A stretch of DNA of 7,261 nucleotides from an uncultured Chlamydiae bacterium (GCA_945957075.1 CAMFJP010000072.1:1-7261); one strand, 5' to 3'. Counted from the first letter of the stretch, positions 1 to 7,064 are shown. Notes: generated from the letters alone by a model not told the origin. Numbers and translations: made by a program.

Positions 1-522
1 ACATTTAATTGGACGCATGGTGTATTTATTGGGGCCACACTCTCCTCCGAAACAACAGCTGCATCTACAGGCACTGTTGGCATGGTCCGTCGGGATCCCT
101 TTGCCATGCTTCCCTTTTGTGGTTATGATATGGGTAGCTATTTTCAGCATTGGCTTGATGTTGGTGCGCGGATTGTAGATCCGCCTAAAATTTTTCATGT
201 CAACTGGTTTCGTAAAGACAGAGCTGGCAATTGGCTATGGCCAGGGTTTGGAGACAATATACGTGTTCTAAAATGGATTTTTGAGCGCACCCAAAATCAG
301 GCGCCGGCGACTCCCTCGCCGATAGGTCTTCTTCCTTCGACACTCGATGTCCAAGGACTTAACGTTGCCTTGGACGAACTTATCCACGTCGATCTTGGCG
401 CCTGGGAGCAAGAGGCCGAGTCCATCGCTACCTATCTTGCAACCTTTGGCCCCACACTCCCTAAAGCACTCCTCGCAGAGGCTAGCGCGCTAAAAGAGCG
501 CCTTCAAAAAACAGAGTGGTAG
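1..522 (+). CDS. pckG: Phosphoenolpyruvate carboxykinase (GTP), C-terminal part, 5' end outside window
   Basis: The reading frame is open from base 1 and encodes the last 173 residues of an enzyme normally about 600 residues long, ending in TAG. It interconverts oxaloacetate + GTP and PEP + GDP + CO2 in the cytoplasm, linking the TCA cycle to gluconeogenesis. The family is recognised from three conserved blocks: GVFIGATLSSETTAA (residues 7-21 of the fragment), RRDPFAMLPFCGY (30-42) and KIFHVNWFRKD followed by WLWPGFGDN (61-85), which match GTP-dependent PEPCKs rather than the ATP-dependent family. The first ATG in frame, at 82, is internal and not a start. In the nucleotide-binding segment the family's PFFGYNF appears as PFCGYDM, so two aromatic positions are not Phe. 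The gene converges on the minus-strand gene at 531-1217 with 8 bp between stops and no visible hairpin terminator. The family call is near certain. Confidence 0.96.
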   Translation, partial: TFNWTHGVFIGATLSSETTAASTGTVGMVRRDPFAMLPFCGYDMGSYFQHWLDVGARIVDPPKIFHVNWFRKDRAGNWLWPGFGDNIRVLKWIFERTQNQAPATPSPIGLLPSTLDVQGLNVALDELIHVDLGAWEQEAESIATYLATFGPTLPKALLAEASALKERLQKTEW

Positions 523-530
523 TATACTGG

Positions 531-1217
531 TTAAACTGTTCTTGCCCCATCCTGTGTGCTAAGGAACTTGAGCATAATGTCGTCTTCAAATGCGGGGAGG
601 TGTGTGCGCAGTGTATGAGTGAGATTTTCCATAAATTGGTCCATGATTTCATTCTTTAACCTCTCACCAAGCTGCCGATCTAAAACGGTTGTAGGGCTTA
701 AAGAGATGCGACTTGGTTCGAATGGGGGCAGTGTGGCCTTCATCCTGCTTGCATTGATATAGGATTTGGGATACCTGCCCAGTCCACTATACATATCCGC
801 ATCGGCTGGCGTGCCACAGTTTGCGTAGTCAACCAGTACAAAGCGCATAGATTTTGCTACCTTATTTATTACTTCTTCAACGTGCGTATGCCCTGGATTA
901 ATAAAGCCGCTAAGATCCATGTTAAAAGAGTTGTTAAAGGCCTCTCTAACAGCCCTGTTGTATTCATGAACAATGTGCTGTGGTCCATCTGTTTCTAGAC
1001 GATCTAGCATCGTTTGGCGATGACCGTCTTCACTGCGTTGAAATGTAATATTAAAAGCACATCCATTGCGTGCCCCACGTTGCAGATTTTGAGAGAGCTC
1101 CTCTGCAGAGGAGAGGTGTCTGAGTCCAATTGCTTTAGTTTTGAGGGCTGTAATATCATCTGGGGTAAAATGGGGGCGGGAAAGGGGTGCACGCATTTCA
1201 GCAGATACAGCTAACAT
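531..1217 (-). CDS. Hypothetical protein, 228 residues, no recognised family
   Basis: I do not recognise this protein. It is a soluble-looking, mixed-charge protein with no signal peptide, no hydrophobic segment long enough to span a membrane, and no low-complexity stretch. Visible landmarks are an HTH (His-Thr-His) at residues 110-112 within GFINPGHTHVEEV, a FVLVDYANCGTPADADMY block (127-144) and an Arg/Lys- and Glu-rich, probably helical C-terminal third (about 178-205). The ATG at 1217 is preferred over the in-frame Met8 because AGGT lies 6 nt upstream (1224-1227), while Met8 has no Shine-Dalgarno-like sequence. It follows asnS on the same strand after a 64-bp AT-rich gap holding a possible promoter, so it is probably its own unit. 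The stop (TAA) is 8 bp from that of pckG. Length, an intact frame and a plausible start suggest a real gene. It could be lineage-restricted or a secreted effector, but nothing in the sequence shows this. Confidence 0.75.
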   Translation of the reverse strand: MLAVSAEMRAPLSRPHFTPDDITALKTKAIGLRHLSSAEELSQNLQRGARNGCAFNITFQRSEDGHRQTMLDRLETDGPQHIVHEYNRAVREAFNNSFNMDLSGFINPGHTHVEEVINKVAKSMRFVLVDYANCGTPADADMYSGLGRYPKSYINASRMKATLPPFEPSRISLSPTTVLDRQLGERLKNEIMDQFMENLTHTLRTHLPAFEDDIMLKFLSTQDGARTV

Positions 1218-1250
1218 AATATTACCTATATTATAAATATTAGTTAGTTA

Positions 1251-1279
1251 ATTATATTAGCTTATGCTTTTTTAATCTA
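1251..1279 (-). promoter_or_regulatory. Possible sigma-70-type promoter for the 228-residue hypothetical gene
   Basis: On the minus strand a perfect -10 hexamer TATAAT (1251-1256) lies 17 nt downstream of TAGATT (1274-1279), which shares only three positions with the TTGACA consensus. The expected start would give a leader of about 28 nt containing the AGGT ribosome-binding site. The -35 match is weak and the whole gap is AT-rich, so chance TATAAT hexamers are expected. A second TATAAT (1230-1235) lies too close to the ATG to leave room for a ribosome-binding site. Confidence 0.4.
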
Positions 1280-1281
1280 TT

Positions 1282-2652
1282 TTAAAATGTAGCGTGACCT
1301 GGAAATCGCGGAAAGGGGATGACATCGCGAATATTTTCCATCCCCGTTGCAAATAGCACAAGGCGCTCAAATCCAGCGCCAAAGCCTGCATGGGGAACGC
1401 TCCCAAATTCTCGAAGCTGGAGGTACCATGAGTAGGCTTCTTCGGGGAGGCCAAAAGCATTAATTTTTTCTTTAAGAAGATCAAGACGCTCTTCCCTTTG
1501 AGAGCCCCCAATGATTTCTCCGATGTGTGGAACCAAAACGTCCATGGCAGCAACGGTTTTACCATCTGCGTTGCCGCGCATATAAAATGCTTTAATCGAT
1601 TGGGGGTAGTCAGTGAGGATGACTGGCTTTTGACAATATTCTTCGGCAAGATACCGCTCATGTTCTGATTGTAAATCGATACCCCAGGCGACAGGGAATG
1701 TAAATGATTTGGACGAAGATTTTAGAATATCGACCGCCTCTGTGTAGGTTAGATGGGCAAACGCCGATGCTTCCACAAGTTTTAGGCGTTGTATCAGACC
1801 TTTTTCGATAAATGTATCGAAGAATTCCATATCTTCAGGGCATTTTTTTAAAATGTAGTTAATGAGGTATTTAAGATAGGCTTCGGCACATTCCATATTG
1901 TCTTGTAAATCCGCAAAGGCCATCTCCGGTTCTATCATCCAAAATTCTGCAAGGTGTCTTGAGGTGTTGGAGTTCTCAGCCCGAAAAGTGGGGCCGAACG
2001 TATAAATATCTCCCATAGCAAGAGCCAGCGCCTCCCCATTTAGCTGACCTGAGACTGTAAGGTAGGCTGGATGTTGAAAAAAATCGTGTGAAAAATCGAC
2101 CTTTCCATCGCTATGCCTTGGAGGGGAGTTAACATCGAGGGTTGTCACAAGAAACTGTTTACCTCCTCCTTCGCAGTCAGACGCTGTGATAATCGGCGTG
2201 TGAACATAAATAAAGCCCCTTTCTTGAAAAAATTGGTGGGTTGCAAAGGCTAGTGCATTGCGCACGCGTAGCACGGCCGATTGAGTATTTGTGCGTGGGC
2301 GCAAGTGTGCGATTGTGCGCAAAAATTCAAAAGAGTGCCGTTTTTTTTGTAGAGGATAGTTGTCTGCAGGACACGTGCCGCAGACTGTGATTTTTTCTGC
2401 ATGCAGTTCCCATTTTTGTTTGTGACCTGGACTTGCAGAAAGTGTGCCCTCTATCATGACAGCGCTGCCTGTTGTTAAAGTAGAGGCAGATTCTGGGGAA
2501 GCAATCACTTGCAAGCTGGATAATTGTGATCCATCATTGATTTCGACAAAGGCAAAACTTTTTTGCGCACGGACAGTGCGCACCCATCCGGCAACACGGA
2601 TCGGTTGTCCGATTAGCGTTTCTTGAATATTACAAAGCTTTATGTGTTTCAT
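1282..2652 (-). CDS. asnS: Asparaginyl-tRNA synthetase (class IIb)
   Basis: Cytoplasmic enzyme that charges tRNA-Asn with asparagine using ATP. With the ATG at 2652 it is 456 residues, close to the 466 of E. coli AsnS. Residues 17-91 form the N-terminal OB-fold anticodon-binding domain (QPIRVAGWVRTVRAQK... FVEINDGS). The class II catalytic core follows: FFQERGFIYVHTPIIT (141-156, motif 1 region), LTVSGQLNGE (198-207), TFRAENSNTSRHLAEFWMIEPE (222-243, motif 2, in the form diagnostic for AsnRS rather than AspRS), GEIIGGSQREERL (378-390) and GFGAGFERLVLFATGMENIRDV (423-444, motif 3). A TTG six bases upstream (2658) is an alternative start; only a weak GAG lies ahead of either. The start overlaps the 3' end of nfo by 23 bp, so the genes are probably co-transcribed and translationally coupled. 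Chlamydia species lack this enzyme and make Asn-tRNA by transamidation, so its presence is informative. Confidence 0.97.
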   Translation of the reverse strand: MKHIKLCNIQETLIGQPIRVAGWVRTVRAQKSFAFVEINDGSQLSSLQVIASPESASTLTTGSAVMIEGTLSASPGHKQKWELHAEKITVCGTCPADNYPLQKKRHSFEFLRTIAHLRPRTNTQSAVLRVRNALAFATHQFFQERGFIYVHTPIITASDCEGGGKQFLVTTLDVNSPPRHSDGKVDFSHDFFQHPAYLTVSGQLNGEALALAMGDIYTFGPTFRAENSNTSRHLAEFWMIEPEMAFADLQDNMECAEAYLKYLINYILKKCPEDMEFFDTFIEKGLIQRLKLVEASAFAHLTYTEAVDILKSSSKSFTFPVAWGIDLQSEHERYLAEEYCQKPVILTDYPQSIKAFYMRGNADGKTVAAMDVLVPHIGEIIGGSQREERLDLLKEKINAFGLPEEAYSWYLQLREFGSVPHAGFGAGFERLVLFATGMENIRDVIPFPRFPGHATF

Positions 2653-3508
2653 GGGCAAAGGTTCTCAGTAGAGCGATTTCTTTTTCCCAAAGGGGAGGCC
2701 CTTCGGGGGTTTCTAGGTATTTTGGTAGATGTCTTAGTTTTGGATGTTGCATCATCGCCTTAAAAGCGTTTATGCCAATGCATCCTGCGCCAAGAGGGGC
2801 ATGTCTGTCTTTTCTAGAACCTAAAGGGTTCATAGAGTCATTAACGTGGAGAGCGTATAGGTGTTTGAGTCCAATGTGGGTTTCAAACGCATGTAGAGTC
2901 TCATCCCATCCTGCTTTAGAACCGATATCGTAGCCGGCTGCAAAAATGTGACACGTATCGATGCACACGCCAATAGGAATAATCGAGTGCAGAGCAGAGA
3001 CAAGGTAGCCAATATGCTCAAAGTTCCATCCAACAACTGTTCCCTGTCCTGCCGTTGTTTCGATAAGAAGGCGTGTTGCACCCTTCTCTATTGTAGGGCG
3101 GAGATCTGTGAGGCTTTTAATGATTTGCTCTAGGCAGGCCTCGGTTGTTGAGGTGGTAGCGGCTCCTGGATGAAAATTTAAAAAAGCAAGTTCTAGCTGA
3201 TGGCATCTTTTAATCTCTTTGGCAAATGCATGCTGACTTTTATGCAAAACATCTGGGTTTGGGGAGCCAAGGTTAATCAGGTAGCTGTCATGGCTCATGA
3301 CAGAAGAAATCCCGGTTTTTTCTAGAGCCTCTTGCCAAAGCCCGCATTCTTTTTCAGAAATGGGACTACTGTGCCATTGCTTTTGATTTGCTGTAAACAG
3401 CTGAATTGTTGTGGCACCAATTTTAGCGCCTTCTAAAAGGGCATGATGCACACCTCCAGCTGCTGACATATGTGCGCCAATCAGCTCTGGTTTTTTGGTG
3501 TGCATCAT
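2630..3508 (-). CDS. nfo: Endonuclease IV (AP endonuclease)
   Basis: Zinc-dependent AP endonuclease that cleaves the backbone 5' of abasic sites and removes 3' blocking groups in base-excision repair. At 292 residues it is close to E. coli Nfo (285), with which it aligns at an offset of 4-5. All nine metal ligands known for the family appear in place: His73 (SHDSY), His113 (NFHPG), Glu150 (LLIET), Asp184 and His187 (CIDTCH), His221 (LHVND), Asp234 and His236 (KDRHAPLG) and Glu266 (YLETPEG). The protein should therefore be a fully active single-domain TIM-barrel enzyme. Two tandem ATGs (3508 and 3505) could serve as start; AGGT at 3514-3517, overlapping the dnaK stop, is 5 or 8 nt upstream of them. 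Only 7 bp separate it from dnaK and its end overlaps asnS, so it appears to be carried in the heat-shock transcript. Confidence 0.97.
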   Translation of the reverse strand: MMHTKKPELIGAHMSAAGGVHHALLEGAKIGATTIQLFTANQKQWHSSPISEKECGLWQEALEKTGISSVMSHDSYLINLGSPNPDVLHKSQHAFAKEIKRCHQLELAFLNFHPGAATTSTTEACLEQIIKSLTDLRPTIEKGATRLLIETTAGQGTVVGWNFEHIGYLVSALHSIIPIGVCIDTCHIFAAGYDIGSKAGWDETLHAFETHIGLKHLYALHVNDSMNPLGSRKDRHAPLGAGCIGINAFKAMMQHPKLRHLPKYLETPEGPPLWEKEIALLRTFAHETHKAL

Positions 3509-3515
3509 GTGAAAC

Positions 3516-5423
3516 CTATTTTTTCTTGTTTTCGTCGTCGAGGATTTCTACTTCCGCCTCTTCGATATCAGGCTTTTTAGAGCTGGAAGAGTCCTGCTGA
3601 GGAGGAGGGGGCGACCCAGCCTGCTGTTGCATTGCCTCGCCAATTTTTTGCATGCACGTGTTGAGAGCTTCGGTTGCCTGCCGCATCCCTGCAACATCTT
3701 TGCTTTCAAGAGCCTTTTTTACAGCGTCAATCTTCCCTTGGATTTCGGACACAAGTTGCGCTGGCAAACGTTCTTTATACTCGTCTAGCGATTTTTGTGC
3801 ACGAAATGCAAGTGCATCGGCTTCATTGTGCACTTGTACTTCCTCTTTGCGCTTTTTATCGTCCTCTACATGCTCTTCCGCATCCTTTAGCATGCGTTTG
3901 ACTTCTTGTTCGCTTAGCCCTGATTTGGCTTCAATGCGAATTTTTTGCTGCTTGCCAGATTGCATGTCTTTGGCAGAGACATGTAAAATACCATCTGCAT
4001 CGATATCGAATGCTACTTCAATTTGAGGCATTCCTCTTGGCGCTGGAGGAATATCTGTAAGATCGAAACGACCGATTTCCTTATTGTCTTTTGCCATAGG
4101 ACGCTCTCCTTGCAGAACAACAATCGTCACAGCTGGTTGATTGTCTGTTGCAGTGGAAAATACCTGCTTTTTTTGTGTCGGAATGGTTGTATTGCGCTCA
4201 ACAAGAGGAGTCATCACGCCCCCCATTGTCTCAATGCCAAGCGTCAAAGGAATGACGTCAAGAAGAAGGACCTCTTTGACATCCCCCGTGAGAACACCAC
4301 CTTGAATTGCAGCGCCTATTGCCACAACCTCATCCGGATTTACCCCTTTATGCGGCTCTTTTCCAAAAATATCGCGCACTTTTTTCTCGACAGCTGGCAT
4401 GCGCGTCATGCCCCCTACTAAAATGACCTCATCGATTTGCTCTTTTGACAGCCTAGCATCTTTTAGAGCCTTAAGGCAGGGCTCTTCAAGACGTGCAATC
4501 AAATCATGAGAGAGATTTTCAAAGTTTGCACGCGTAAGTGTTAGTGCCAGGTGCTTGGGTCCAGAGGCATCCATCGTAATAAAGGGTTGATTGATCTCTG
4601 TAGATTGTGTTCCAGAAAGCTCAATTTTAGCCTTTTCCGCCGCATCGCGCAATCTTTGCAGCGCCATTTTATCTTGACTTAGATCTATGCTATGCTCTTT
4701 TTTAAATTCTGCAAGCATCCAGTGTAGGATCACATTGTCAAAATCGTCTCCCCCAAGATGCGTATCTCCATTTGTGGATAGGACTTCAAAGACCCCATCT
4801 CCAATTTCTAGCGTTGAAACGTCAAAAGTTCCACCCCCAAGGTCAAACACAACAATTTTTTTCTCATGTTGCTTGTCAAGGCCGTAAGCTAGAGCTGCAG
4901 CTGTAGGCTCTGGGATAATTCTTTTAACATCAAGACCTGCAATGCGCCCAGCATCCTTTGTAGATTGTCTTTGCGCGTCGTTAAAGTAAGCTGGTACCGT
5001 AATAACAGCTTCTGTAACCTTCTCGCCAAGATAGGCCTCTGCTGTCTCTTTCATTTTAATAAGAACCTGTGCCCCCACCTCTTCCGGCGTTAGCATTTTT
5101 CCGTCGACTTCAAATACCGCATCTCCCTGAGCATTTTCTGTAACTTTATAGGGGACTGTTTTAATTTCAGAAGCAACCTCTTTTAGTTTTCTTCCGATAA
5201 AACGCTTGGCAGAGTAGATCGTGTTTTTCGGATTTGTTACAGCTTGCCTTTTAGCGGCAGCTCCAACTAAACGCTCTTGGCCTTTGTAGGCAACCTCAGA
5301 GGGCGTGGTTCTAGCACCTTCCGCGTTGGCGATGACTTTTGGAACGCCACCTTCCATGACAGCAACGCAAGAATTTGTTGTTCCAAGGTCGATGCCAATA
5401 ATTTTACCTTTTTTTTGACTCAT
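3516..5423 (-). CDS. dnaK: Molecular chaperone DnaK (Hsp70)
   Basis: ATP-dependent Hsp70 chaperone, 635 residues, full length. The nucleotide-binding domain (about 7-386) has the phosphate 1 loop IGIDLGTTNSCVAV (9-22), ITVPAYFND (141-149), VFDLGGGTFDVS (192-203) and VILVGGMTRMPAV (333-345). The linker VLLLD (385-389) leads to the beta-sandwich substrate-binding domain (about 390-505, with GERPMAKDNKEIGRFDL at 439-455) and a helical lid (about 505-600). The tail has a PPPPQQ-DSSSS spacer and ends in IEEAEVEIL plus an acidic and Lys-rich stretch, resembling the chlamydial tail. The start is fixed by GAGGAG (5432-5437) 8 nt upstream, and the ATG overlaps the grpE stop (ATGA). DnaK works with GrpE encoded immediately before it; no dnaJ is in the window. 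Expression is probably repressed by HrcA at the CIRCE element ahead of hrcA. Identification is secure. Confidence 0.99.
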   Translation of the reverse strand: MSQKKGKIIGIDLGTTNSCVAVMEGGVPKVIANAEGARTTPSEVAYKGQERLVGAAAKRQAVTNPKNTIYSAKRFIGRKLKEVASEIKTVPYKVTENAQGDAVFEVDGKMLTPEEVGAQVLIKMKETAEAYLGEKVTEAVITVPAYFNDAQRQSTKDAGRIAGLDVKRIIPEPTAAALAYGLDKQHEKKIVVFDLGGGTFDVSTLEIGDGVFEVLSTNGDTHLGGDDFDNVILHWMLAEFKKEHSIDLSQDKMALQRLRDAAEKAKIELSGTQSTEINQPFITMDASGPKHLALTLTRANFENLSHDLIARLEEPCLKALKDARLSKEQIDEVILVGGMTRMPAVEKKVRDIFGKEPHKGVNPDEVVAIGAAIQGGVLTGDVKEVLLLDVIPLTLGIETMGGVMTPLVERNTTIPTQKKQVFSTATDNQPAVTIVVLQGERPMAKDNKEIGRFDLTDIPPAPRGMPQIEVAFDIDADGILHVSAKDMQSGKQQKIRIEAKSGLSEQEVKRMLKDAEEHVEDDKKRKEEVQVHNEADALAFRAQKSLDEYKERLPAQLVSEIQGKIDAVKKALESKDVAGMRQATEALNTCMQKIGEAMQQQAGSPPPPQQDSSSSKKPDIEEAEVEILDDENKKK

Positions 5424-5935
5424 AGTGAAGACTCCTCTGTGTGATGAATTTTTGTAATTTTTACGCGAGCGGGTCTTACAGTACGCTCGCCGCTTTTATA
5501 TCCTTTTGTGCACTCCTCTAAGACAATGCCCTCTGGCTTATCTTGCACCTCAACGACCTCAATGGCCTGGTGCTGATGAGGATCGAACACAGCGCCCACA
5601 GAATCAAAGGGAGTGATGCCTTGTTGCTGCAGCGCTTGTTTAAATTGATTAAGAATCATCGAAAAACCCTGTGCCCAGAGTTTTGTTTCTTCTGACATTT
5701 GCCCTGTAAATTTTAGCGCATTTTCCAGATTGTCAATGGGTGTTAAAAAATCGAGCAGCGCATCTTCGATTGCAAAACGGATCCCTTCCTGTTTTTCTTT
5801 GTAAACACGTTTGCGCAGGTTTTCCATATCGGCAAGAGCGCGCATATATTTCTCTTTGTACTCTTGGAGCTCCGCAAGATGTCCTGTCTCTTCTGGAGAA
5901 GGGGGAAGTGGCATTGGTGGGGGGTCGTCTAACAT
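5420..5935 (-). CDS. grpE: Nucleotide exchange factor GrpE
   Basis: Co-chaperone dimer that releases ADP from DnaK. It has 171 residues, somewhat shorter than the usual ~190 because the disordered N-terminus is brief. Residues 1-15 are acidic and Pro-rich (DDPPPMPLPPSP). A long coiled-coil helix follows (about 17-60, ELQEYKEKYMRALADMENLRKR), then the four-helix-bundle dimerisation region (DFLTPIDNLENAL, 62-74), and the C-terminal beta domain with the GrpE signature FDPHQHQAIEVV...VLEECTKGYKSGERTVRPARVKI (117-160). The ATG at 5935 is set by AAGGAG (5944-5949) 8 nt upstream, which spans the end of hrcA; there is a 4-bp gap after the hrcA stop. The TGA stop overlaps the dnaK ATG. Its place between hrcA and dnaK is the standard chlamydial arrangement. 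Confidence 0.98.
   Translation of the reverse strand: MLDDPPPMPLPPSPEETGHLAELQEYKEKYMRALADMENLRKRVYKEKQEGIRFAIEDALLDFLTPIDNLENALKFTGQMSEETKLWAQGFSMILNQFKQALQQQGITPFDSVGAVFDPHQHQAIEVVEVQDKPEGIVLEECTKGYKSGERTVRPARVKITKIHHTEESSL
5432..5437 (-). promoter_or_regulatory. Strong Shine-Dalgarno for dnaK
   Basis: GAGGAG on the minus strand, 8 nt before the dnaK ATG and lying inside the last codons of grpE. Together with the ATGA stop/start overlap it fits both coupled and independent strong initiation, as expected for the most abundant product of the operon. Confidence 0.8.
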
Positions 5936-5939
5936 GTCT

Positions 5940-7064
5940 TTAGCTCCTTGATTTGTCTTCTAATAAGAAATAGGGGGTTTTATGTAGCACATCAGAGGCC
6001 TGTGCGTTGCTTGGCTGTCTGTATGTGATTTTGAATTTGTAAATACTCTTTGTCAGTGTTTCGCTAATACATTCAGCTGCTGCATGTAAAATTCTAAACA
6101 GTTTTTTGTATTCAATGCGGTGAGGCCCCAAGATCGCAATAGCCCCTACTGGAATTTGATTGATATGGTAGGGAGCTGCAATAATCGAACAAGAAGCCGC
6201 TAGCATTTCATCCCCAACCCAACAAGAGAGATGATTCATCGAAACACATTCTTTAAGTAGTCCGCGCAGTGCTCCTGGATTTTCAAAAAGAGCAAGACCG
6301 TTTGCAAGGGCACACGCATCGTTAAAATCGGGAAAGCGCAAAAGCCTTGAAAAGCCTGTTTTATAGATATCTTCGGAACTAAAGTTTGCATAACCCACAA
6401 TATGACGCAGCATTACCTCGCTGTAAAAATGAGAGGCAATAAAGGCCTCATCTTCAGATAAAGAGGGCGCCTCCTGTGCTGTAATCTTAGCACGCATAAA
6501 GGCCTCAATCCGTTTTAAGGTAAAGCTGCTTAGTTTTTTGTCTGTGTGTAAAAGCTCTGTATGAATTAGCCCAAAATCTGTGATCAAAATGCAGAGACAT
6601 CGCGTGTTGTCAATTCCCATTAAACGAATATCTAAAACAAAATCCTGATCAAACCTTGGAGCGGAAAGAAAAAGAGCACATCCTGTAAGCTCGCTGATTT
6701 TTTCTGCAGCATGCTGCAAATACCCCGCAATCTCCCGCGTTTCACGTACAAGCAGTTTGTTCAACGTTTCTTTTTCTTTAAAGTCTGTTTCTGCAGCATG
6801 TAAATACGTTTGTGCATAAAGCTTGTAGGCTAGGTGCGTTGGGATCCTTCCTCCAGAAGAGTGTTGCTGTCTTAAAAACCCCTCCTCTTCCAATTTTGCA
6901 AAGTAGTTGCGAATAGTCGCAGAGCTAATATGTTCGAACCCGTTTTCTCTCAGCGTATTGGAGCCGATGGGTTTGCCCGTTTGCAAATAGAGTTCAATGA
7001 GTCCCAGTAGGACCTCTTTTTCTCTAGCATCTTTTGGAGGTTTCTTTTTTGCGATCTCTTTCAT
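5940..7064 (-). CDS. hrcA: Heat-inducible transcription repressor HrcA
   Basis: Repressor that binds CIRCE operators and controls chaperone genes; in studied bacteria, including chlamydiae, GroEL promotes its activity. It has 374 residues. The N-terminal winged helix (about 12-85) carries PIGSNTL (32-38), SSATIRNYFAKLEEEGFL (47-64, recognition helix) and HSSGGRIPT (68-76). A GAF-like dimerisation region follows, including CWVGDE (281-286) and the conserved PVGAIAILGPHRIEY (305-319). After the helix ending near residue 343 there are about 30 further residues (YKFKITYRQPSNAQ... to the end) that typical HrcA proteins lack; Chlamydia HrcA also has a C-terminal extension reported to modulate repression. 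A Lys-rich stretch (residues 2-11) precedes the fold. The ATG at 7064 has no clear Shine-Dalgarno, so translation may be weak, as suits a repressor. It leads the operon and the CIRCE site lies 45 nt ahead. Confidence 0.97.
   Translation of the reverse strand: MKEIAKKKPPKDAREKEVLLGLIELYLQTGKPIGSNTLRENGFEHISSATIRNYFAKLEEEGFLRQQHSSGGRIPTHLAYKLYAQTYLHAAETDFKEKETLNKLLVRETREIAGYLQHAAEKISELTGCALFLSAPRFDQDFVLDIRLMGIDNTRCLCILITDFGLIHTELLHTDKKLSSFTLKRIEAFMRAKITAQEAPSLSEDEAFIASHFYSEVMLRHIVGYANFSSEDIYKTGFSRLLRFPDFNDACALANGLALFENPGALRGLLKECVSMNHLSCWVGDEMLAASCSIIAAPYHINQIPVGAIAILGPHRIEYKKLFRILHAAAECISETLTKSIYKFKITYRQPSNAQASDVLHKTPYFLLEDKSRS
5944..5949 (-). promoter_or_regulatory. Shine-Dalgarno for grpE
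   Basis: AAGGAG on the minus strand lies 8 nt before the grpE ATG and just before the hrcA TAA stop. It decides the grpE start and excludes a longer N-terminus. Confidence 0.8.

Noticed and set aside
521..528. Palindrome AGTATACT between pckG and the orphan gene
   Set aside because: Eight bases, AT-rich, no loop or T-run; expected by chance.
1014..1214. Short open frames on both strands overlapping the start of the 228-residue gene
   Set aside because: They are about 60 codons, lack start signals, and compete with a longer frame that has a ribosome-binding site and a plausible promoter.
1257..1273. AGC-TTAT-GCT followed by a T-run on the plus strand
   Set aside because: A 3-bp stem is too weak for an intrinsic terminator and no plus-strand gene ends nearby.
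1306..1331. Inverted repeat TCGCG ... CGCGA inside the asnS 3' end
   Set aside because: Only 5 bp with a 15-nt loop and no T-run; it lies within coding sequence and is not credible as a terminator.
1272..1661. Minus-strand frame of 129 codons within asnS
   Set aside because: It is in a different frame of the well-conserved asnS 3' half and its peptide resembles no protein; asnS fully explains the sequence.
4023..4421. Plus-strand open frame of 132 codons opposite dnaK (with another at 3652-4026)
   Set aside because: It lies entirely antisense to the highly conserved dnaK, has no ribosome-binding site, and its peptide is Cys/His-rich with no recognisable features, as expected of a shadow frame.
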